From the NCBI GenBank assembly GCA_937892345.1, contig CALAGF010000047.1, positions 1 to 7,720 of the forward strand: DNA of 7,720 bases. The letters run 5' to 3'. This document shows positions 1-5,411 of this stretch, one piece after another. The stretch comes from an uncultured Rhodocyclaceae bacterium. Its GTDB lineage: Bacteria > Pseudomonadota > Gammaproteobacteria > Burkholderiales > Rhodocyclaceae. The notes beneath the pieces were generated by a model, which saw only the letters and a list, made by a program, of their open reading frames with translations, did not search any database and was not told the DNA's origin. The translations under genes were made by a program, and so were the position numbers. Each line of letters starts with the position of its first letter. Within the stretch, counting starts at the first letter, position 1.

Positions 1-103
1 ATGCATCCGGGCGGTTTGTTCCGGTAAATAGGGCGCTTCGGTGTTTGCGGTGAACGTCGAATTTTCCCCAACTATTTGAATAAATTCAGTTTTCAGGGTA
101 AGT

Positions 104-109
104 TATAAT
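104..109 (+). promoter_or_regulatory. Possible -10 box upstream of the nucleotidyltransferase gene
   Basis: A perfect TATAAT lies in an AT-rich stretch about 27 bases before the start codon at 136. No good -35 hexamer sits at 16-18 bp spacing: TTGAAT at 76-81 is 22 bp away and there is no TG extension. This is a candidate sigma-70 -10 element only. The stretch from 1 to 103 holds no other feature I can support. Confidence 0.35.
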
Positions 110-135
110 GATTTGAATATTTCCTGAAAAACATT

Positions 136-1140
136 ATGTTTCAAGACATTACGGAAAGCACCGCCAAGCAGCTAATTGATGCCGCCCAACTTTGGGATGT
201 GCTTCAAGATGCAGAGAGGCGGGGAGCGAGGTATGCGGGGAGCATGTTCTGGCGAAAAACCGGCGCAGCTAAAACCGAATACTTGATAAAAGAGGTGCAT
301 GGCATTGAAAAAAGCTTGGGTTGTCGGTCTGCCGGTACTGAGCACATCATTGCTGAGTTCAAACGAAACAAGGCTGAATCCACGGAACGCCTGAAAGCTC
401 TTCGAGATGCAATGAAGAAGCAGCAGCGTGTCAATTTCGCTTTGCGGATTGGTCGAACACCGAACACGGTCATTGCAGTCTTAAATGCGATTGCCGATGC
501 TGGGATTTCAGACCATTTTCTGGTCGTCGGGACGAATGCGCTTTATGCGTATGAAACCCACGCCGGCGTGTATCTCTCCGGAGACATCACGGCCACAAAG
601 GATTTTGACTTGTTGTGGGACTCTAGGAAACACCTATCCTTGGTAAGCAAAGACCCTGAGTTCAACACCAAAGGTCTGATTGGCATACTGAAGAAAGTGG
701 ACAAGTCGTTTTCTGTTCTGGATGACGAAGCCTACCGTGCTGCCAACAGCGACGGTTACCTAGTTGACCTAATCAAGCGGCGCCCCGCATCGTACTTTGA
801 CGACCATGAGAAGCAACAACTCATAAAGGCCGAAGAGGATTTTTGGGCATGCAAGATTCCCAACATGGACTGGCTGCTTAGCTCACCAAAGTTCAAGCAG
901 GTTATTGTCGGCGTCAATGGCCACATGGCAGAGATGACGACGATTGACCCGCGAGCATTTGTGCTATTCAAGGCATACCTATCCCAAAAGGAAGACCGGG
1001 AAGCCATTAAAAGGCCACGTGACTTAGAGCAAGCCAAGGCTGTTTTCAGCTTAATTGAAGAACGTCTTCCGCATCTCAGTTTCGACCAAATTAAGGTGTT
1101 CCCCGAAAAGGTCAGAGGGTTGTTGGACACATTGCAATAA
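136..1140 (+). CDS. GSU2403-type nucleotidyltransferase-fold protein
   Basis: The 334-residue product looks like the GSU2403 family of predicted nucleotidyltransferase-fold proteins (NTP_transf_8 type), whose cellular substrate is not established. In the sequence, residues 75-125 form a helical, charged region. VGTNALYAYE at 131-140 then occupies the place of the polymerase-beta-type Gly-Ser motif, with Gly-Thr-Asn instead. KDFDLLWD at 155-162 supplies the two acidic residues (D156, D158) expected to bind metal, and D211 in GYLVDLI is a candidate third carboxylate. The C-terminal part has DPRAFVLFKAYLS (271-283) and RDLEQA (295-300), which resemble the conserved tail of these proteins. There is no signal peptide or membrane segment, so it should be cytosolic. 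The gene stands alone, ends in a strong terminator, and has no clear Shine-Dalgarno before the ATG at 136, so the start is less certain than the frame. Related folds occur in AbiE-like toxins, but no partner gene is visible here. Confidence 0.82.
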   Translation: MFQDITESTAKQLIDAAQLWDVLQDAERRGARYAGSMFWRKTGAAKTEYLIKEVHGIEKSLGCRSAGTEHIIAEFKRNKAESTERLKALRDAMKKQQRVNFALRIGRTPNTVIAVLNAIADAGISDHFLVVGTNALYAYETHAGVYLSGDITATKDFDLLWDSRKHLSLVSKDPEFNTKGLIGILKKVDKSFSVLDDEAYRAANSDGYLVDLIKRRPASYFDDHEKQQLIKAEEDFWACKIPNMDWLLSSPKFKQVIVGVNGHMAEMTTIDPRAFVLFKAYLSQKEDREAIKRPRDLEQAKAVFSLIEERLPHLSFDQIKVFPEKVRGLLDTLQ

Positions 1141-1146
1141 AACCTT

Positions 1147-1179
1147 AACCCCGCGCAGTCTTTGGCTGCCGGGGTTTTT
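1147..1179 (+). terminator. Rho-independent terminator after the nucleotidyltransferase gene
   Basis: Seven bases after the stop codon, AACCCCG (1147-1153) pairs with CGGGGTT (1170-1176). An inner stem GCAG/CTGC (1155-1158 with 1166-1169) stacks on it with a single bulged C at 1154. The loop is seven bases and the 3' side ends in TTTTT (1175-1179). This is a classic intrinsic terminator for the plus-strand gene and separates it from the insertion sequence. Confidence 0.85.
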
Positions 1180-1231
1180 CATGTCTACGGGATGCGGGTC
1201 AAAAGGGCTACAATCCGTTCCTTTCGCCCGC

Positions 1232-1258
1232 TGTCAATCAGCGCGCAATTTTGACCAT
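1232..1258 (+). repeat. IS21 left terminal inverted repeat (outer copy)
   Basis: This 27-base repeat begins TGTCAATCAGCG and ends TTTTGACCAT. It matches the reverse complement of 3585-3611 at 22 of 27 positions and marks the istB-side end of the element. Confidence 0.85.
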
Positions 1259-1261
1259 GTG

Positions 1262-1283
1262 TCAGCGTTGAATTTTGACCAGG
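1262..1283 (+). repeat. IS21 left inner end repeat
   Basis: TCAGCGTTGAATTTTGACCA is a second copy of the outer repeat core in the same orientation, offset by 24 bases. It is also the inverted counterpart of 3552-3570. It ends at the istB stop codon (1284-1286) and is the likely second transposase-binding site of this end. Confidence 0.75.
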
Positions 1284-2018
1284 CTACCGAGACGATTTCC
1301 GGTGCTTGAATCGGTAGGAATCGTTGCCTGTTTCGATGATGTCGCAGTGATGGGTGATGCGGTCGAGCAGTGCGGTGGTCATCTTGAGATCGCCAAAGAC
1401 CTGCCCCCATTCGCTGAAGGCGAGATTGGTGGTGATGATCAGGCTGGTCTGCTCGTAGAGGCGGCTGATGAGGTGGAAGAGCAGAGCGCCGCCGGCTTCG
1501 GGAAACGGCAGGTAACCGAGTTCATCAATGATCACGGCATCCATTTGAGTCAAATGCCGTGCCATGGCCCCGGCACGGTTCTGTGCCTTCTCCCGTTCCA
1601 GGCGATTGACCAGATCGACAGCGTTGTAAAAGCGGACGCGTTTACCCTGATGAATGGCGGAGACGCCCAAAGCAATGGCCGTATGGGTTTTACCCGTGCC
1701 GGTGCCACCAACCAGAATCAGGTTGTGCGCCGTTTCCATGAAGGAGGCCGTTGCCAACTGCCGTATCTGCCCTTCTTCCAGCGCCGATTCTGACCAGTCA
1801 AAGCCCGTGAAGTCGCGATGTACCGGAAACTTGGCGGTGTTGAGCTGATATTTCAACGAACGTGTCTTGCGGTCGACCTGCTCTGCATCGATCAAACGCT
1901 TGAGCCAGGATTCAGGCGTTGGCACCTGCCGCGGTTTCTCGGCATGCAATTCACTCAGGGCGCTGGCCATGCCATACAGGTGCATGGATTTCAGCTGGGG
2001 AATCAGTTCAGTGAGCAT
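1284..2018 (-). CDS. istB: IS21 transposition helper ATPase IstB
   Basis: This 244-residue AAA+ ATPase assembles on target DNA and stimulates the IstA transposase, setting target choice for IS21 elements. Visible motifs are an N-terminal helical region (1-90), Walker A GGTGTGKT (104-111), Walker B VIIDELGYL (162-170, catalytic D165-E166), a sensor-1 stretch ITTN (195-198), and the family-typical C-terminal stretch LLDRITHHCDIIE (217-229). The length is normal for IstB (about 240-260) and no key residue is missing. The ATG at 2018 overlaps the end of istA by 11 nt and has a strong GGGAGG Shine-Dalgarno five bases upstream (2024-2029). The pair is therefore probably translationally coupled. The stop lies just inside the left inner end repeat. 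Confidence 0.96.
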   Translation of the reverse strand: MLTELIPQLKSMHLYGMASALSELHAEKPRQVPTPESWLKRLIDAEQVDRKTRSLKYQLNTAKFPVHRDFTGFDWSESALEEGQIRQLATASFMETAHNLILVGGTGTGKTHTAIALGVSAIHQGKRVRFYNAVDLVNRLEREKAQNRAGAMARHLTQMDAVIIDELGYLPFPEAGGALLFHLISRLYEQTSLIITTNLAFSEWGQVFGDLKMTTALLDRITHHCDIIETGNDSYRFKHRKSSR

Positions 2019-3498
2019 GACGACCTCCCAGAAGGCTGTCGTAACGCTGGCAGTTCGCTGCCGGCAGGATGTTCAGGCCAAGCGTCGTGGCCACCCGCGG
2101 CACGCTGCGTACGGGCGAGACCAGACGAGAAACGTGATTGAGGATGATCGGGGCGCTGACCGTCCCCTGCTCAAGCACCAGCGTGCACGCCACACTGACC
2201 GGATCAAGACCATGATCACGAATCGCTTGCAGAACTTGCACAAAGGCACGATCACCTTGTGCCGTCTTCATCAGTCGCTCCCTGACCGCCGCAATCGACA
2301 TGGGTAAATCCCAATCCCGGAAAGGTAGGCCATGACGCAGCGCCCCGGGCTTGCGTTCCAGCACAGGCAGGTAATGCCAGGGATCAAGGACCAAGCGCTC
2401 CCGGGTGAAACTGCGCGGGTGATCAGCAATCACCTGCTCATCGGCCACCACCCGAATCCGATCCGCCCAGGCACGGAGCGAAACACGCTGCCCCGCATAT
2501 TCCGCCGGTACGCTGTAACGGTTCCGGTCATAGGCCGCCAGGCAGGTGGAGGACACCCGGCACGCCACTTCAAAGTAGCCATCGAACGGCGCAGTGATTT
2601 GCCGCAGCTTGGGCTGTTCTTCAGCAAACAGGTCAGCGATGCTGCGTTCCTTCTCCGTTGGATGCGGACGATGGGCTAATTCCCGGCAGCGTTGTGCCAG
2701 CCAGGCATTCATTTCCGTGAAATCCGCAAAGCGCGGGCGCGGACAGAACAACCATTCCCGGACATTGCCCACCTGATTCTCGACTTGCCCTTTCTCCCAG
2801 CCGGAGGCTGGCGTACAGGCGACCGGTTCGAACAGGTAATGATTGGCCAAAGCCAGAAACCGTCGGTTGAATTGCCGCGCCTTACCCGTAAAGATCGTTT
2901 GCACGATCGTCTTCGGGTTGTCGTACACCATTCGTTCCGGCACGCCACCGAAGAATTCAAACGCCCGGTTGTGGGCATCAAACACCATTTCCTGGGTTTC
3001 CCGCGGATACGCCACCAGAAACAGCTGACGGCTGTAACACAGGCGGAAGTGGCCCAGCTTGATGGTCTGAATGACGCCACCCAGTTCAACCTGCTCATGG
3101 CTCCAGTCAAACTGGCAGGTTTCTCCGGCAGGAAAGTACAGGGGAACGAAGGCATCGCTCGCCACATTCGGCTGCGCTGCTTTCCAGCGCTTCACATACC
3201 TCTGGATGCTGTCGTAGGCACCGACATAACCTGCTCGTTGCAGATCATCAAATAAGCGCTTGGCGCTGCGCCGCTGGGCTTTCGGACGCTGGCCGTCCTG
3301 TGCCAGCCAATCCTTCAACTGCCCTTCAAAAGCCCCCAGCTTCGGGCTGGGCTGACTGTCACGCTGGTAGGCCGGCGACTCGCCCGACTTCAGGTATTTC
3401 TTCACCGTATTGCGCGACACGTTCAGATCCCGCGCAATCGAACTGATCGTCTCCCCATGTACCAAATGTCGCCGACGTAGCTTCGCAAAACTTTCCAT
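2008..3498 (-). CDS. istA: IS21 family DDE transposase IstA
   Basis: IstA is the catalytic recombinase of the element and cuts and joins IS ends with two metal ions. Numbered from the ATG at 3498 (496 residues), a helix-turn-helix covers about 16-35 (ISSIARDLNVSRNTVKKYL), followed by a second DNA-binding region up to about 110. The RNase-H-like integrase core has D131 (in CQFDWSH), D193 (in MVYDNPK) and E240 (in WEKGQVEN), giving a complete DDE triad. A beta-rich C-terminal domain (about 300-375) includes the YDRNRYSVP motif typical of IS21 transposases. A GTG at 3507 is also in frame, but AAGGG at 3507-3511 lies eight bases before the ATG, so the ATG is preferred. The gene is uninterrupted, of normal length, and overlaps istB by 11 nt. 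Confidence 0.95.
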   Translation of the reverse strand: MESFAKLRRRHLVHGETISSIARDLNVSRNTVKKYLKSGESPAYQRDSQPSPKLGAFEGQLKDWLAQDGQRPKAQRRSAKRLFDDLQRAGYVGAYDSIQRYVKRWKAAQPNVASDAFVPLYFPAGETCQFDWSHEQVELGGVIQTIKLGHFRLCYSRQLFLVAYPRETQEMVFDAHNRAFEFFGGVPERMVYDNPKTIVQTIFTGKARQFNRRFLALANHYLFEPVACTPASGWEKGQVENQVGNVREWLFCPRPRFADFTEMNAWLAQRCRELAHRPHPTEKERSIADLFAEEQPKLRQITAPFDGYFEVACRVSSTCLAAYDRNRYSVPAEYAGQRVSLRAWADRIRVVADEQVIADHPRSFTRERLVLDPWHYLPVLERKPGALRHGLPFRDWDLPMSIAAVRERLMKTAQGDRAFVQVLQAIRDHGLDPVSVACTLVLEQGTVSAPIILNHVSRLVSPVRSVPRVATTLGLNILPAANCQRYDSLLGGRHAH

Positions 3499-3551
3499 AC
3501 TGATCACCCTTGGTTACCCCGGCCAAAAAGGACCGGATCTTCCAACCAGGG

Positions 3552-3570
3552 TGGTCAAATTTCAACGCTG
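3552..3570 (-). repeat. IS21 right inner end repeat
   Basis: Read on the minus strand this is CAGCGTTGAAATTTGACCA, nearly identical to the left inner repeat at 1262-1283. It is the expected second transposase-binding site at the istA-side end. It also contains TTGAAA, which could act as a weak -35 for istA, although the matching -10 is poor. Confidence 0.75.
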
Positions 3571-3584
3571 TTTCCCCTGATTAG

Positions 3585-3611
3585 ATGGTCAGTTTTGCAC
3601 GCTGATTTACA
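3585..3611 (-). repeat. IS21 right terminal inverted repeat (outer copy)
   Basis: Read on the minus strand the repeat starts TGTAAATCAGCG and ends CTGACCAT. It pairs with 1232-1258 with five mismatches and defines the right boundary of the element at 3611. Confidence 0.85.
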
Positions 3612-3617
3612 GTCGGA

Positions 3618-3851
3618 GTGGTTCGCGTCAAATTTCACTCCCTACCGGAACTGCTGGATGAGATCGATTCGGCCCCGGTTGATCTATCCGATCCCCGCGC
3701 CATGCATGATCGGCTTGCAATGCTGAAGGAATTGTCCAACCGGATTCGAGGCAATCTGGCATATGGGCTGGGAGAAGCGTCATCAATCAGCGCTCTGGTC
3801 CAGCCCCTTGGGCGCAAGAAATTAGTGGCAATGCTGCGAAGTGAGACATGA
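3618..3851 (+). pseudogene. Probable 3' remnant of an interrupted gene (77 codons)
   Basis: This frame is open from the right IS boundary to a TGA at 3849-3851. The translation has a plausible globular composition (SLPELLDEID, ELSNRIRGNLAYGLGEASS, LGRKKLVAML), mostly helical, with no cysteine and no membrane segment. I do not recognise a family. The only early start is a GTG at 3618, without a well-placed ribosome binding site, and the upstream in-frame stop (3603-3605) lies inside the IS end. The simplest reading is the C-terminal part of a gene cut by the IS. The sequence left of the IS does not continue it, so the 5' part is lost. A genuine small gene started at the GTG is the alternative. 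It converges on the minus-strand operon. Confidence 0.45.
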
Positions 3852-4001
3852 ACGTTCTGTGCTCTTGCCACGCCTTAGCACGCCCGGTGCACCGGCATAG
3901 GCAAAGAGGCTATCCAGCGTTGCGCGAGACGCGCGACGAGGGAAAATGTCAGCGCAAACCTAGATTAGTGGTGATGGGATTGGGTGTCGCATGGCGGTCG
4001 A
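3852..4001. other. Intergenic stretch between convergent frames with two short hairpins
   Basis: I see no supported gene here. It contains a perfect 12-base palindrome CCGGTGCACCGG at 3884-3895 and a hairpin GCGCG-AGA-CGCGC at 3922-3934. Neither is followed by a T tract on either strand, so neither is a convincing intrinsic terminator, although one or both could end transcripts of the convergent genes by another route. Confidence 0.4.
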
Positions 4002-5394
4002 TCAAGCCAATCCAAGCTCTTCCCGCACATCCTTAGCGGTCAGCGTGCCACTCTTGCAAAACAGCCGCTGGAGACCATCGGGGCCAAGCGTCAGTTGGTT
4101 CGGATCGCGCAGCTTGGCATCGACCATCACGACCAGCGCTTCGGCCTCGATCAGTACAATTTCGCTGATTTCGGTCTCCATCTTGAGGCCACGAATGAGG
4201 TCGTCGAATTCGTCCTTGAAGCCGCTGGAGACCAATACGTAGTAGAGTACGGAGATGCCGGCGTCGTTTGATTTCGCGGCTCTGCGTCGTGATGTACTCG
4301 CGAATCGTCCGATCATCGGTGCCCATTGTGTAGCCGTCCTGGCGGGCCTTGGCGTCCCACAGGATCGCGTAGGAGTAGTCGTTCGCGAGGGCGAGTCCGT
4401 CCTGAATCCGCCCCTGTCCCTGTCCGAGCAACTGCGTCTCGAAACCAAGGATCGTGAATGCAGCATGAACGCTCTTCTCCAACGCTCGCGGGACGCTTGT
4501 TCCCGATGCCTTGGCAGCAGCTTCGAGGCTGCCGTCGTTGAATGCCAAGGGAGGAATGATGCTGACGATAGGGGGCACGTAGCTGTCCGGCAGTTGGTCA
4601 AGAGCGATGGCGGCGGCAACCTTGACCGGCGCGGCATCTGGCGTGGCGTTCGGAGCAGCAGTGGCCTGTTGAGCCGCCTGCTTTTCTTGGCCTGCCTGCC
4701 ACCAGACGTGCTCTACGTCGTAAAGGGTGAATGGCTTGCCGGAAGCCTTCGCAAAGACCTCCTGAAGCTCGACATGCAGGCGGATGTAGTCGATGTAGGC
4801 TTCGGCCAGATCGTCAGGCTGCTGGTACAGATTCAGGTCAGTCAGCACCTGTACGCTGTTGGTGAAAAAGACCGGCCACCTGTCAGGCGCTTGTACCTGC
4901 CAGAAGTAGCTCAGGAAAAAGGGGATGCTGGACGGTTTCGGGCGGGATGCCTTGCTGTTGCCCGCCGTCACATGATCGTCCCCGATACGCCGAACGTAGC
5001 TGGCGAAGTTTCGGATGCGGCTTTTCGCCATGTCTTCGTTGGTCGGGCAGGCCAGCGCGCTTTTGAGTTCTGAGACCAGTTCGTTTTCGTCGAGACATGC
5101 GTTGAAGATCAGGTTGAAAAACATCTGACCCTTGATCCCCTTGAACCCCCAAAACTCGTTCTGCTTGTTCAGGCGATCGATTTCCGGCTTGAAGTCAGCC
5201 AGCGGCATCGTTCCATCGATGAACTTGTTCAGCGCCGGCATCAGCCGTTCGGCGATCAGCGCACGGCGCTTCTGATCGAGTTCAACCCCCTCCTGAACCG
5301 GGGTCTTCTTGCTGTCCTTGTCAGCAGGGGCTGACAGGTACGCCTCCATCGCCTTGATGGCGCGAGCAGTTTGGGTTTGGTCGAGGATGGGCAT
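4002..5394 (-). pseudogene. FokI-type nuclease with uncharacterised N-terminal region, frameshifted
   Basis: With one base removed near 4257-4262 the gene encodes about 463 residues. Residues 1-230 are an unassigned helical region. Its stretch FFLSYFWQVQAPDRWPVFF (159-177) reminds me of N-terminal parts of McrB-like restriction proteins. An Ala/Pro linker follows at about 235-262. The C-terminal part matches the FokI cleavage domain: LEKSVHAAF (305-313), then QDG with D332, then WDAK with D347 and K349, corresponding to FokI D450, D467 and K469. After the shift come VLVSSGFKDEF and SGTLTAKDVREEL, closely resembling FokI's tail (KAGTLTLEEVRRKF). Such domains cut DNA non-specifically as dimers. 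The unshifted frame instead runs through an arginine-rich, shadow-like tail to 4033. The ATG at 5394 has AAGGGA nine bases upstream and follows the helicase stop by 17 bases, so the two are one operon. The break may be real or a sequencing error. Confidence 0.8.
4257..4262 (-). other. Apparent +1 frameshift site in the FokI-type nuclease gene
   Basis: Upstream of this GCCGGC the coding frame carries the FokI-like catalytic residues. Downstream the family-consistent sequence (ISVLYYVLVSSGF and onward) lies in another frame. Deleting one base here joins REIKRR to GISVLYY without a gap. There is no slippery heptamer or programmed-frameshift signal. Confidence 0.8.
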
Positions 5395-5403
5395 TCTTTT
5401 TGT

Positions 5404-5409
5404 TCCCTT
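5404..5409 (-). promoter_or_regulatory. Ribosome binding site of the FokI-type nuclease gene
   Basis: AAGGGA on the minus strand sits in the 17-base gap after the helicase stop codon and nine bases before the ATG at 5394. This supports that start and indicates the downstream gene is translated from the same transcript as the helicase. Confidence 0.65.
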
Positions 5410-5411
5410 GG

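Larger units (their letters stand above)
1232..3611 (-). mobile_element. Complete IS21-family insertion sequence (about 2.38 kb)
   Basis: The element contains istA and istB in the standard IS21 order on the minus strand. It is bounded by imperfect inverted repeats starting TGT at 1232 and ending ACA at 3611; the outer 27 bases match at 22 positions. Each end has a second, inner copy of the repeat core (around CAGCGTTGAA...TTTGACCA), as is usual for IS21 elements, whose transposase binds multiple end repeats. Both genes are open along their full length, so the element may be active. The bases just outside (GCCCGC on the left, GTCGGA on the right) do not form the 4-8 bp direct repeat that IS21 transposition normally leaves. 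Confidence 0.93.

Noticed and set aside
1..27. Tail of an upstream gene ending in TAA at 25-27
   Set aside because: Only nine codons are available and all three frames close within about 50 bases, so no coding call can be supported.
1186..1214. TACAAT at 1209-1214 as a promoter reading toward the IS
   Set aside because: There is no -35-like hexamer at suitable spacing, and no plus-strand gene follows it inside the IS.
1275..1793. 172-codon plus-strand frame across istB
   Set aside because: It is antisense to istB, which has complete Walker A and B motifs, and it starts within the IS end repeat.
3848..4036. 62-codon plus-strand frame between the IS remnant and the nuclease gene
   Set aside because: Its composition is low in hydrophobic core residues, it has no ribosome binding site, and it runs into the end of the nuclease gene. 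It is most likely a chance frame.
4255..5073. 272-codon open frame on the plus strand
   Set aside because: It lies antisense to the FokI-type nuclease gene, whose minus-strand frame carries recognisable catalytic motifs. The translation has no family features and looks like a GC-rich shadow.
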